From NCBI GenBank assembly GCA_019187495.1, contig JABAQN010000003.1, forward strand, positions 1 through 64,000: 64,000 nucleotides of DNA, given 5' to 3'. The notes under the pieces were generated by a model. That model was given only the letters and a program-made list of their open reading frames with translations, was not told the DNA's origin and did not search any database. Numbering within the stretch: position 1 is the stretch's first letter; the number at the start of each line of letters is the position of its first letter. The stretch comes from Steroidobacteraceae bacterium. GTDB lineage: Bacteria; Pseudomonadota; Gammaproteobacteria; Steroidobacterales; Steroidobacteraceae. Below are positions 19,770 to 30,646 of the stretch, in pieces. The position numbers and the translations under genes were made by a program.

Positions 19770-19835
19770 CTCAGTTGGTAGAGCAGCTCCCTTTTAAGGA
19801 GTTGGTCGCTGGTTCGAGCCCAGCACGGCCCACCA
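19760..19835 (+). tRNA. tRNA-Lys (anticodon TTT)
   Basis: A complete 76-nt cloverleaf. The acceptor GGGCCGT pairs with ACGGCCC; the D-stem is GCTC/GAGC; the anticodon stem GCTCC/GGAGT encloses loop CTTTTAA with anticodon TTT; the T-arm is GCTGG-TTCGAGC-CCAGC. The discriminator is A and CCA is encoded. The first 10 bases are also the 3' end of queC. Confidence 0.97.
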
Positions 19836-19872
19836 GTCCCTTTCCGGACAACGCACGGCAGACGGCGCGGCA

Positions 19873-22092
<2,220 letters not shown>

Positions 22093-22099
22093 GACCTGA

Positions 22100-22111
22100 C
22101 CCCGCGCGGGG
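22100..22111. terminator. GC palindrome after maeB, possible terminator
   Basis: The perfect 12-bp palindrome CCCCGCGCGGGG starts 8 bp after the maeB stop, in the 112-bp gap before the RND adaptor gene. There is no T-run after it, so it is at best a weak or factor-assisted terminator. Confidence 0.3.
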
Positions 22112-22204
22112 CCTCTGTCCGCGGCGTGAAATGCGCTGAACCGAGGCGCCGCCGGCGGGTCACAGGGCGTAGACTTCGCCATTCCTCGCGTCACGGACCT
22201 GACT

Positions 22205-23305
22205 GTGCAGACCAGATTCTCCGGAAAGACCCTCCTCGTGGGCGGCGGCGTCGCCGCGGTCGCGATCATTGCGGTGATCATCGGCATGCGTGTCGCGGAT
22301 TCGCGCACCGAGCCCGCGGGGGATCCCGCGCCGCTCGTGACCGTCGCGGCGGTGACCATCGGGCCCGTGGCGTCCGTGGTGTCGATCAACGGCACGATCA
22401 GCGCGCGCAACGAGCTGCCGCTCGGCATCGATGGCGAAGGCGGGCGGATCGCCGCGGTCCTAGTCGATGTCGGCGACAAGGTGAAGCGCGGCCAGCGGCT
22501 CGCGGTGATCGATACCTCGGTGCTCGCGCCCCAGGTCGCACGGCTCGAGGCGGCGCTGGTGCAGGCGCGCGCCGATGCCGATCTCGCGCAGGCCGACTGG
22601 AATCGCGCCCAGGGTGTCGAGGCATCCGGAGCCCTGTCGAAAGAGGCGATCGAGCAGCGGCGCGCGAAGCTCGCGACCTCGACGGCCCAGGTGGCCGTCG
22701 TCGAGGCGCAGCTGAAGGAAATGCGTGCGCGGCTGGCGCGCTCCGAGGTGCGCGCGCCGCTCGACGGTATCGTGCTCACGCGCAAGGCCGAAGTCGGCCA
22801 GATCGTCTCGGCCGGCGGCGAGCCGCTCTTCCGCCTCGCGCAGGACGGCGCCGTCGAACTGCGCGGCAAGGTGGCCGAACAGGACCTGCCGCACCTTGCG
22901 GTGGGCCAGGCCGCCACGGTGCGCATCGCGGGGCTCGACGAGCCGTTCAAGGGCGCCGTGCGCCTGCTCGGCGCGACCATCGATCCGGACAGCCGGCTGG
23001 GTGAGGTGCGGATCGCGCTCGACCCGGATCCGAATCTGCGCCCCGGGGCGTTCGCGCGCGGCGAGGTGCTCGTCTCGGATGCGGCGCGCGCGGTCGTGCC
23101 GCAGACGGCGGTACTGGCCGATCGCAAGGGAAATTACGTGTTCGTCATCGGCCCCGACATGAAGGTCGTGCGCCGCGACGTGCAGGTCGCCGACACGACG
23201 TCGAAGGGCGTCGTGATCGCGTCGGGACTGCGGGGCGGCGAGCAGATCGTGGTGACGGCCGGCGCGTTCCTGCGCGAAGGCGAGACGGTGAGGACCACCA
23301 CATGA
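22205..23305 (+). CDS. RND efflux periplasmic adaptor (membrane fusion protein)
   Basis: AcrA/MexE-type adaptor of 366 residues from a GTG start. An N-terminal membrane anchor (LLVGGGVAAVAIIAVIIGM) precedes the barrel-sandwich halves (VVSINGTISARNELPLG and ARSEVRAPLDGIVLTRKAEVGQIVSAGG), which flank a helical hairpin (about 95-170). Beta-barrel and membrane-proximal domains end the protein (RPGAFARGEVLVSDAARAVV). The stop overlaps the permease start (ATGA). No TolC-type outer-membrane gene lies nearby, so a distant one is probably shared. Confidence 0.92.
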   Translation: MQTRFSGKTLLVGGGVAAVAIIAVIIGMRVADSRTEPAGDPAPLVTVAAVTIGPVASVVSINGTISARNELPLGIDGEGGRIAAVLVDVGDKVKRGQRLAVIDTSVLAPQVARLEAALVQARADADLAQADWNRAQGVEASGALSKEAIEQRRAKLATSTAQVAVVEAQLKEMRARLARSEVRAPLDGIVLTRKAEVGQIVSAGGEPLFRLAQDGAVELRGKVAEQDLPHLAVGQAATVRIAGLDEPFKGAVRLLGATIDPDSRLGEVRIALDPDPNLRPGAFARGEVLVSDAARAVVPQTAVLADRKGNYVFVIGPDMKVVRRDVQVADTTSKGVVIASGLRGGEQIVVTAGAFLREGETVRTTT

Positions 23306-26300
23306 AGAACATCTCCGCGTGGGCGATCAGGCATCCGACGCTCCCGCTCGTGCTCTTCGTCGTGCTGCTGTTCCTCGGCGTGAGCGCCTTCATCCGCCTG
23401 CCGATCAACCTGAACCCGGACATCGCCTACCCGCTGGTGATGGTCAGCGTGTCGCAGCCCGGCGCCGCGCCGAGCGAAATCGAGACCCAGGTGATGCAGA
23501 AGGTCGACGGCGCGGTGGCGAGCGTCGGCAACGTGCGCGAGATCACCTCGCGCGCGATCGAGGGGCAGAGCCTCACGTTCGTCGAGTTCCAGATCGGCAC
23601 GCCGATCGACCGTGCCGTCAACGATGTGCGCGACGCGGTGGCCAAGGTGCGCAGCGAGCTGCCCGAGGGCATCGAGGAGCCGGTCGTGCAGCGCGAGGAT
23701 GTCGAAGGGGGCGCGATCGCGTACTACGCGGTCAGCACCACCGACATGACGCCGCAGGAACTGTCCTGGTTCGTCGACAACACCATCACGAAGCGACTGC
23801 TCGCGGTGCCCGGCATCGCACAGGTGACCCGCGGCGGCGGCGTCGACCGCGAGATCCGCGTCGAGCTCGACCCGGCGCGCATGCAGGCGCTCGGCATCAC
23901 GGCGGTCGAGGTCAACCAGCAGCTGCGGCAACTCAACATCGACGCACCGGGCGGTCGCGCCCAGGTGGGCGGCGGCGAGCAGGCGATCCGGGTACTCGGG
24001 GGCGCGAAATCGGCCTTCGACCTCGGCGAGACCCGCATCGCGGTGCCGGGTGGCCGCGTGGTGCAGTTGAAGGACATCGCCGAAGTGCGCGACAGCGTCG
24101 CCGAAGTGCGCTCGCTGGCGCGCTTCAACGGCCGCGATGCGACGACCTTCGGCATCTTCAAGTCGAAGGGCAGCTCCGACGTCACGGTGCTCTCGCTCGT
24201 CAATGCCGAGCTCGACAAGGTGCGCAAGGAGTATCCGCGGGTCGCCATCAAGATGGTGTTCACGACCGTGGATTACACGCAGCACACCTACGATTCGGCG
24301 ATCCATGCGCTGCTCGAGGGATCGCTGCTCGCGGTGCTGGTCGTGTTCCTGTTCCTGCGCGACGGCCGCGCCACCGCGATCTCGGCGCTCGCAATCCCGC
24401 TGTCGGCGATCCCGACCTTCGCATTCATGCAATGGATGGGTTTCACGCTGAACCAGATCAGCCTGCTCGCCCTGTCGCTGGTGGCCGGCGTGCTGGTCGA
24501 CGACGCGATCGTCGAGATCGAGAACATCGTGCGGCACATGCGCACCGGCAAGAGCGCCTGGCAGGCGGCGCTCGACGCCGCGGACGAGATCGGGCTCGCG
24601 GTCGTCGCGACGTCGGCGACGATCATCGCGGTGTTCCTGCCGGTGAGCTTCATGGGCGGCATGACCGGCCAGTTCTTCCGGCAGTTCGGGCTCACGGTCG
24701 CCGTGGCCGTGTTCATGTCGCTGCTGGTCGCGCGGCTCATCACGCCGCTGGTCGCGGCCTACACGCTGAAGAGCCACGGGCGGATCCGGCACGGCGATGG
24801 CCCGATCACGACCTGGTATCTCGGCTTCCTGCGCCGCTGCATCCGGCATCGCTGGGCGACGATCGCCGGCGGCACGGCGTTCTTCATTGTTTCCGTGTTC
24901 GCGCTGGCGATGCTGCCGAAGGCGTTCATACCGGCGGTCGACATGTCTTCGTCGGCCATCAATGTCGAGCTGCCGCCCGGCGTGCGGCTCGAGGACACGG
25001 CGGCGACTTCGGCGCGCATTTCGGCGATGCTGCGCAAGGATCCGGTGGTCACCGACGTCGTCGAATCGGTCGGGGGCGGCGACGGCGGGGACATCCGGCA
25101 CGCGACCCTGTACGTCAATCTCGTGCCACCCTCCGAGCGCGCGCTCTCGCAGGTCGAATGGGAAGCGCAGGTCATCAAGAAGCTGCGCGAGACCCCGGAT
25201 GCGCGCGTCAGCTTCCAGAGCCAGCATGGCGGGCTCGGGCGAGACATCACGCTCTTCATCACCGGCGAGGATTCCGACCTCGTGCAGCGCACCGCGGAGA
25301 AGATCGTCGAGGAGATGCGCACGCTGCCCGAACTGCGCGATGCGCGCATCGACGGCGACCTGGCGCGCCCCGAGATCGTGATCCGTCCGCGGCTCGATCT
25401 CGCGGCCGATCTCGGCGTGACCGTGGCGAGCATCGGCCAGAGCGTGCGCATCGCGACGATCGGTGATCTTGCGCAGAACGGCGCGAAGTTTTCGCTGACC
25501 GACCGGCAGGTGCCGATCCGCGTGAGCCTCGTCGAGGCGGCGCGCTCGGACCTGTCCGCGATCGAAAACCTGCCGGTGCCGACCGCGGGCGGCGGCGCCG
25601 TGCCACTGAAGGCGGTCGCCGACATCCACTTCGGGCAGGGCCCGAGCACGATCCGGCGCTACAACCAGAGCCGCCGCGTCGCGATCGGCGCCGACCGCAA
25701 CGGCGTCGAGCCGAGCGTCGCCATGGCGAAGATCAAGGCGCTGCCGACGCTGCAGCACCTGCCGCAGGGCGTGCGCCTCGTCGAGAAGGGCGATGCCGAG
25801 ATGATGAACGAACTGTTCGCCAACTTCACGCTGGCGATCGTCACCGGCGTGCTGATGGTGTTCGCGGTGCTCGTGTTGCTGTTCGCGCGGGTTTTCCAGC
25901 CGATCACGATCCTCTCGGCGTTGCCGCTGTCGATCGGCGGCGCCGCGCTTGGACTCATGCTCGCCGGGCAGGCGCTGTCGCTGCCGGCCGTGATCGGCGT
26001 GCTGATGCTGATGGGCATCGTCGCGAAGAACTCGATCCTGCTGGTCGATTTCGCGATCGAGGAGATGCGCGCGGGCCGCGACCGGCTGACCGCGCTGATC
26101 GAATCCGGGCACAAGCGCGCCCGCCCGATCGTGATGACGACCGTCGCGATGGTCGCCGGCATGTTGCCGGTGGCGCTCAACGTGGGGGGCAGTTCCTCGT
26201 TCCGTGCGCCGATGGCGGTCGCCGTGATCGGCGGGCTCATCACCTCGACCGCGCTCACCCTGGTGGTGATCCCGGCGGTGTTCACGGTCATCGACGACCT

Positions 26301-26379
26301 CGAGCGTCGCGTCGGGCCGTGGTTCGGGCGCGTGGTGACGAAGGTAGAAGAAGCGGGCGGCGAGAAGCTCGGGGCCTGA
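23302..26379 (+). CDS. RND efflux permease (HAE-type inner-membrane pump)
   Basis: Proton-driven trimeric pump of 1025 residues with the twelve-helix, two-large-periplasmic-loop plan. TM1 is LPLVLFVVLLFLGVSAFI; TM4 carries the essential Asp pair in AGVLVDDAIVEIENIV; the family motif GQFFRQFGLTVAVAVFMSLL and the C-terminal GIVAKNSILLVDFAIEEM are present. Porter-domain segments include SQPGAAPSEIETQVMQKVDG. Substrate cannot be assigned. It is translationally coupled to the adaptor gene, and no regulator is adjacent. Confidence 0.94.
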   Translation: MKNISAWAIRHPTLPLVLFVVLLFLGVSAFIRLPINLNPDIAYPLVMVSVSQPGAAPSEIETQVMQKVDGAVASVGNVREITSRAIEGQSLTFVEFQIGTPIDRAVNDVRDAVAKVRSELPEGIEEPVVQREDVEGGAIAYYAVSTTDMTPQELSWFVDNTITKRLLAVPGIAQVTRGGGVDREIRVELDPARMQALGITAVEVNQQLRQLNIDAPGGRAQVGGGEQAIRVLGGAKSAFDLGETRIAVPGGRVVQLKDIAEVRDSVAEVRSLARFNGRDATTFGIFKSKGSSDVTVLSLVNAELDKVRKEYPRVAIKMVFTTVDYTQHTYDSAIHALLEGSLLAVLVVFLFLRDGRATAISALAIPLSAIPTFAFMQWMGFTLNQISLLALSLVAGVLVDDAIVEIENIVRHMRTGKSAWQAALDAADEIGLAVVATSATIIAVFLPVSFMGGMTGQFFRQFGLTVAVAVFMSLLVARLITPLVAAYTLKSHGRIRHGDGPITTWYLGFLRRCIRHRWATIAGGTAFFIVSVFALAMLPKAFIPAVDMSSSAINVELPPGVRLEDTAATSARISAMLRKDPVVTDVVESVGGGDGGDIRHATLYVNLVPPSERALSQVEWEAQVIKKLRETPDARVSFQSQHGGLGRDITLFITGEDSDLVQRTAEKIVEEMRTLPELRDARIDGDLARPEIVIRPRLDLAADLGVTVASIGQSVRIATIGDLAQNGAKFSLTDRQVPIRVSLVEAARSDLSAIENLPVPTAGGGAVPLKAVADIHFGQGPSTIRRYNQSRRVAIGADRNGVEPSVAMAKIKALPTLQHLPQGVRLVEKGDAEMMNELFANFTLAIVTGVLMVFAVLVLLFARVFQPITILSALPLSIGGAALGLMLAGQALSLPAVIGVLMLMGIVAKNSILLVDFAIEEMRAGRDRLTALIESGHKRARPIVMTTVAMVAGMLPVALNVGGSSSFRAPMAVAVIGGLITSTALTLVVIPAVFTVIDDLERRVGPWFGRVVTKVEEAGGEKLGA

Positions 26380-26394
26380 CTGAGGCCAGAGGCG

Positions 26395-26420
26395 CGGGCC
26401 GGAGGGTTATCTCCGGCCCG
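26395..26420. terminator. Bidirectional hairpin between convergent genes
   Basis: A perfect 10-bp stem, CGGGCCGGAG with CTCCGGCCCG, encloses a 6-nt loop GGTTAT. It sits between the RND permease stop (26379) and the convergent fasciclin gene end (26439). No U-tract is evident on either strand, but position and stability suit a shared transcription stop. Confidence 0.65.
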
Positions 26421-26438
26421 GACCGTCGCAGCGGGGCG

Positions 26439-26918
26439 TCAGCGCGTCAGGACGGCGTCGAGCGGCTGGACGACACCGTTTTCGCCGATGGTCTGGCGGC
26501 CGAAGACGCGCGCATCGGCGATGCGCAGACTCCCGCCGACCAGCTTCACGGCGAGCGTTTCGCCACCGACCGTCTCGAGCGCGCGCTGGCGCTTCAGGTC
26601 GTAGAGGTCGAGGTTGCCCGCGACGAAATGGCGCTTGAGCAGCGCTTCGAGGCTCGCCTTGTTTTCGGGCCTCAGCAGGTTGTCGAGTTCGCCGGCGGGC
26701 AACTTCGCGAAGGCGTCGTTGGTCGGCGCCAGCACCGTCACGCTGTCCTTGCCTTCGAGCAGGTTCGTGAGGCCGGCGGCATCGACCGCCTTCGCAAAGG
26801 TCGAGTAGCGCGCGTCGCTGTGGATGATGTCACCGACCTTCCTGTCCTGGGCGGTGGCGGCCGTGGCCGTGGCGAGGGCGGTCAGCGCCAGCACGGCGGC
26901 GATGGATTTCAGCATCAT
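26439..26918 (-). CDS. Secreted fasciclin-domain protein
   Basis: A 159-residue exported protein: signal peptide LKSIAAVLALTALATATAAT (cleavage near AQD), then one fasciclin (FAS1) domain. It has the usual H1-like segment (SVTVLAPTNDAFAKLPAGEL), the YH-type region (LKRHFVAGNLDLYDLK) and the H2-like end (IGENGVVQPLDAVL). Such proteins are thought to mediate adhesion; bacterial roles are mostly unknown. The start at 26918 has GGAG seven bases upstream. A longer upstream reading has no such support. Confidence 0.88.
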   Translation of the reverse strand: MMLKSIAAVLALTALATATAATAQDRKVGDIIHSDARYSTFAKAVDAAGLTNLLEGKDSVTVLAPTNDAFAKLPAGELDNLLRPENKASLEALLKRHFVAGNLDLYDLKRQRALETVGGETLAVKLVGGSLRIADARVFGRQTIGENGVVQPLDAVLTR

Positions 26919-27054
26919 GGGGGTCTCCTTCAAGATGGCACCAGCGTAGCCTCTGGCGCCGGGTCGCAACGTCGATGCGCGGCAAAGCTGTGCAAAGAAA
27001 TGCAAAGCCACCGCGTGCCGTGAGTTGCGCCGTGCGAGCGTCTACACTCCGCGG

Positions 27055-27744
27055 ATGCAGGCGCAGCTGCTTCTGATCGACGACGACCGGGATTTGTGCG
27101 CGATGCTGGAAGAACTCCTCGGCGGGGAGGGGTTTGGCGTCGCGAGCCTGCATTCCGGGCCGGCCGCGCTCGCCCATCTCGAGCAGCACCGCGTGGATCT
27201 CGTCGTGCTCGACGTCATGCTCCCCGGGATGAGCGGCTTCGATGTGCTGCGCGAGCTGCGCCGGCGCAGTGTCGTGCCGGTGCTGATGCTGACCGCGCGC
27301 GGCGATGCGGTCGATCGCATCGTCGGGCTCGAGGTCGGCGCGGATGACTACCTCGCGAAGCCCTTTCACCCGCGTGAACTGATCGCGCGCATCCGCGCGA
27401 TTCTGCGGCGGCCGGCGACGGCGCCTGCCGGTGCGGCGGACCGGTTGCTCACGGTCGGGCCGCTGGTGCTCGATCTCGCGCGCGGCAGGGCGACCGTCGA
27501 CGAGCGCCCGGTGGCGCTCACGGGTGCGGAAGTGCGCGTGCTCGAGGAGTTGATGCGCTCCGCGGGCCAGGTGCTGTCGCGCCAGCAGCTGTGTGACCGC
27601 GCGCTCGGTCGCCCGCTCGAGGCGTTCGACCGCAGCATCGATACCCACGTCGCGAACCTCAGGCGCAAGCTCGGCGAGGGCGCGCCGCAGATTCGCGGCG
27701 TGCGTGGTGCCGGCTACGCGATGGATCCGGGAGAGCCGGGTTGA
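27055..27744 (+). CDS. OmpR/CpxR-family response regulator
   Basis: A 229-residue DNA-binding regulator. The receiver domain (about 1-115) has the acidic pair LLIDDDRDLCAM, phosphoacceptor Asp in LVVLDVMLPGMSGFDVL and conserved Lys in DDYLAKPFHPRELIAR. The OmpR winged helix (about 130-225) reads ALTGAEVRVLEELMRS and DTHVANLRRKLGE. The ATG at 27055 is chosen because the receiver begins at once after it. The stop overlaps the TTG start of the kinase, so the pair is one operon. It resembles CpxR, but targets cannot be read from sequence. Confidence 0.92.
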   Translation: MQAQLLLIDDDRDLCAMLEELLGGEGFGVASLHSGPAALAHLEQHRVDLVVLDVMLPGMSGFDVLRELRRRSVVPVLMLTARGDAVDRIVGLEVGADDYLAKPFHPRELIARIRAILRRPATAPAGAADRLLTVGPLVLDLARGRATVDERPVALTGAEVRVLEELMRSAGQVLSRQQLCDRALGRPLEAFDRSIDTHVANLRRKLGEGAPQIRGVRGAGYAMDPGEPG

Positions 27745-29168
27745 AGAGTGTCTACAGCCGGATCTTCGTCATCGTGAGCGTCGCGAGCCTGCTGATGATC
27801 GGGCTCGGCACGGTGGTCAGTTTCCTGATGGTGAGCCAGCGCATCGAGCGCCTCGCGGGCCACGACGCTGCACATGTCGCGGCGGCCGCCGCCCGGGCGG
27901 TCGATCGGGGCGGCGAGCGCGGGCTGCGCGAATGGCTCGAGGCGCAGGAAGCGTCCCCCGATCCCGAGCGCGCGCTGCTGGTCGATCATGCGGGTGCCGA
28001 CCTGCTGGGCCGACCCGTGCCGGGCGGACTCGCGACGCGCGCACCCGCAATCCTCGCGCCCGATCCGGCCGATGATTCGCCGTCGCTCTACGCCTCGCGC
28101 TGGGTGCCGCAGGTCCGCCTGCCCGACGGGCGCCGCTTTGCCGTCTTCCTGTCGGATCGCGATCCGTCGCTGTGGTCACGGATCGGCATCCGGGAATTGC
28201 CGTTGCTGCTGATCGCGTTCGCGATCCTCGTGAGCGGCGCCGTCGCGGGCATCCTCGCGCGCAGCTTCAGTCGCCCGGTGCGCGAACTCGCCCGCGCGAC
28301 GCGCTCGTTCGCGGCGGGGCTCGCCGCGCCGAAGATCAGCGCGCGCGTGATCGGCCGCAGTGACGAACTCGGCACGCTCGCCCGTGACTTCACCGCGATG
28401 GCCGGCCGGCTCGGACACCTGCTGCAGGCACGGGACCAGCTGGTGCGCGACATGTCGCACGAGCTGCGCACGCCGCTCGCGCGGCTCAATGTCGCGCTCG
28501 AACTGCTGCGCCGCCACGACCCCGACGACAGGCTCGCGGCGGATGCCGCGCGGATCCAGCAGCAGGTCGACCGGCTCGATCACATGATCGGTTCGATCCT
28601 GAATCTCTCCAGGCTCGATGCGATGTCGTCGCCGCCGAAATTCCAGCTGATGGAACTCGTGCCCTTCGTCGAAGAGGTGGTCGAGGATGCCCGCCTCGAG
28701 GCGGCCGAGCGCCATTGCATCCTCGCGCTGCACGAGCCGCACGACGCAGGTGCCGTCGTCTACGCGAATGCGATGATCCTCGGCAGCGCGATCCAGAATG
28801 TGCTCCGCAATGCGATCCGCCACACCGCCGAGGGCACGACCATCGACATCGGCGTGCGCGCGAACGGCAACGCGGCCACGATCATCGTGGAGGATCGCGG
28901 ACCCGGCGTGCCGGCCGATGCGCTCGAGCACATCTTCGAGCCATTCTTCCGGGTCGATGCGGCGCGGTCGCGGGATCCCGGGGGTTCGGGCCTCGGCCTC
29001 GCCATCGTCGCACGCGCGATGCACCTGCATCGTGGCGAGGCGCGTGCGCGCAATCGCGAGGCGGGTGGCCTCGAGATCGCATTGACACTGCCGAGGGTCG
29101 AGCCGGGCGCGACTCCGCCCGAGCCCGACTACTTCGGGTCCGGCGCGCCGCGCGCCGCCAGTCAGTAG
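27741..29168 (+). CDS. CpxA-like sensor histidine kinase
   Basis: Inner-membrane kinase of 475 residues from a TTG overlapping the regulator stop. TM1 is IFVIVSVASLLMIGLGTVVS; a periplasmic sensor of about 130 residues follows; TM2 is LLLIAFAILVSGAVAGILA. A HAMP linker leads to the dimerisation/phosphoacceptor helix (LVRDMSHELRTPLARLN) and the ATPase domain (N box NVLRNAIRHT, DRGPGVPADALEHIFEPFFR, GSGLGLAIVARAM). Likely an envelope-stress sensor for the preceding regulator. Its end overlaps the convergent dehydrogenase gene by 7 bp. Confidence 0.92.
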   Translation: MKSVYSRIFVIVSVASLLMIGLGTVVSFLMVSQRIERLAGHDAAHVAAAAARAVDRGGERGLREWLEAQEASPDPERALLVDHAGADLLGRPVPGGLATRAPAILAPDPADDSPSLYASRWVPQVRLPDGRRFAVFLSDRDPSLWSRIGIRELPLLLIAFAILVSGAVAGILARSFSRPVRELARATRSFAAGLAAPKISARVIGRSDELGTLARDFTAMAGRLGHLLQARDQLVRDMSHELRTPLARLNVALELLRRHDPDDRLAADAARIQQQVDRLDHMIGSILNLSRLDAMSSPPKFQLMELVPFVEEVVEDARLEAAERHCILALHEPHDAGAVVYANAMILGSAIQNVLRNAIRHTAEGTTIDIGVRANGNAATIIVEDRGPGVPADALEHIFEPFFRVDAARSRDPGGSGLGLAIVARAMHLHRGEARARNREAGGLEIALTLPRVEPGATPPEPDYFGSGAPRAASQ

Positions 29169-30283
29169 CCGCGGGCGACGTCGACGACGGAAAGCAGCGG
29201 CTCGCCGGCCTGGTAGCGCCGCAGGTTCTCGCGTGTGATCAGCCGGCGGTATTCGTGCCCGGCATTATCCGTGGCCGACATGTGCGGCGTGATGATGGTG
29301 CGAGGCGCGTGCCACAGCGGGTGGTCGGGCGGAAGCGGTTCGGGGTCGGTCACGTCGAGGCCGGCGCCACCCACCTGGCCGGATCGAAGTGCGCCCACGA
29401 GATCGGCGGTGACGACGCTCGCGCCGCGACCGAGATTGATGAAATACGCGCCCCGCTTCATCGCGGCGAAGAAACGGGCATCGAAGAGGCCGCGGGTTGC
29501 ATCCGTCAGCGGCAGCGCCGCGATCACGGCATCGGCGTGCGCGGCGAGCGCCAGCAGTTCACCCGGCTTGCCGACGTATTCGACGAACGGCGGACCGCCC
29601 CGGCCGGATGCGCGCGTGGCGATCACCTTCATGCCGAGAGCATGGGCCCGTGTCGCCACTTCGGTGCCGATGCCGCCGAGTCCCACGACGAGCAGCGTCT
29701 TGCCGGCGAGCGTGCGCACCGGCACGCCGTCACCGGTCGAGTCGTCCCATCGGCCGGTCGCGGCGTGCGCGATCCAGGCGTCGAGCCTGCGGGCGAGTGC
29801 CAGCAGGAGCGCCATCGCGTGTTCGGCCATCGGCGGGCCGAGCACCCGCTGCATGTTGGTCAGCATGATCGGGCGCGCCCGCAGCACGGGGATATCCACG
29901 CAGTTCTCGACGCCGACCGAGAAAGCCTGGATCCACCGCGCCTCCTTCGCGGCGGCGAGCAGGGCCGCATCGCAGAAGCCGAGGAAAGCGTCGGTGCCGG
30001 GCGCCGCGGCGAGCGCTTCGGCCAGTGTCGATGCCACGATGATTCCGGCGCCCGCGGCGGCCGGCGCGAGGAATTCGCGCGCATCGGGGCCGAAGTTGCC
30101 GCGCACCACGATGCGGCGAAGTGGCCGCCAGTGCGGGTAAGCGCGCGCCGGCCGCGTATCGGCGCGCAATCCGAGCGTCGCGATCACCTGCGCGACATCG
30201 GCGGGCGCTTCGGTGGCTGCCACGGTACGCGTCGTTGCCGCGAGCATCGCGGCCACGGCGAGCAATGCGATGCGTGATTTCAT
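29162..30283 (-). CDS. D-2-hydroxyacid dehydrogenase family protein with signal peptide
   Basis: A 373-residue protein. The first 23 residues (RIALLAVAAMLAATTRTVAA) look like a Sec signal peptide, unusual for an NAD(H) enzyme. The rest is a full D-isomer 2-hydroxyacid dehydrogenase: dinucleotide-binding loop LLVVGLGGIGTEVATRA, substrate Arg region INLGRGASVVTADLVGAL, catalytic Glu region GAGLDVTDPEPLP, and the His of ITPHMSATDN. The ATG at 30283 is chosen because it begins the signal-like segment. The physiological substrate and compartment are unknown. The Tad pilus genes diverge from it. Confidence 0.87.
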   Translation of the reverse strand: MKSRIALLAVAAMLAATTRTVAATEAPADVAQVIATLGLRADTRPARAYPHWRPLRRIVVRGNFGPDAREFLAPAAAGAGIIVASTLAEALAAAPGTDAFLGFCDAALLAAAKEARWIQAFSVGVENCVDIPVLRARPIMLTNMQRVLGPPMAEHAMALLLALARRLDAWIAHAATGRWDDSTGDGVPVRTLAGKTLLVVGLGGIGTEVATRAHALGMKVIATRASGRGGPPFVEYVGKPGELLALAAHADAVIAALPLTDATRGLFDARFFAAMKRGAYFINLGRGASVVTADLVGALRSGQVGGAGLDVTDPEPLPPDHPLWHAPRTIITPHMSATDNAGHEYRRLITRENLRRYQAGEPLLSVVDVARGY

Positions 30284-30394
30284 GCGCGCGAGTGTCGCGC
30301 GTGCCGATTTCACCGTAAAGAGCCCCGATTCTCGGCGTGAGTTGCCGGCCGCACGGGGATTCAATGCAGTCTCGGCAGTGCGGAGGAAATGATC

Positions 30395-30643
30395 ATGACG
30401 ACGATGCGCAATTCCCGGGGTCAGGGCATGACCGAGTACATCATCATCGTGGCGCTGATCGCCGTTGCGGCCATCGGTGTCTACACGGCGTTCGGCGATA
30501 TCGTGCGCGGCCAGACCTCGGTCGCCGCGTCGGCACTCGCGGGCGCCAATTCGGGCGGGGCGCGGGGGGCCGTGACCCAGGCGCAGCAGCGCTCGAATAC
30601 CGAGGGGCAGTCGCAGAAGACCCTGCAGGATTTCGAGCAGTAG
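30395..30643 (+). CDS. flp: Flp/Fap-type pilin
   Basis: Small pilin of 82 residues and probably the main subunit of the Tad pilus below. The prepilin site is RG|QGMTEYI, with Gly at -1 and the Flp Glu/Tyr pair at +5/+6, followed by the hydrophobic helix IIIVALIAVAAIGVYTAF. The polar tail is Gln/Ser-rich. GGAGG at 30382-30386 lies eight bases before the ATG at 30395 but only two before an ATG at 30389, so the later start is chosen. First gene of the operon; the TadG-like gene follows after 3 bp. Confidence 0.9.
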   Translation: MTTMRNSRGQGMTEYIIIVALIAVAAIGVYTAFGDIVRGQTSVAASALAGANSGGARGAVTQAQQRSNTEGQSQKTLQDFEQ

Positions 30644-30646
30644 GCC

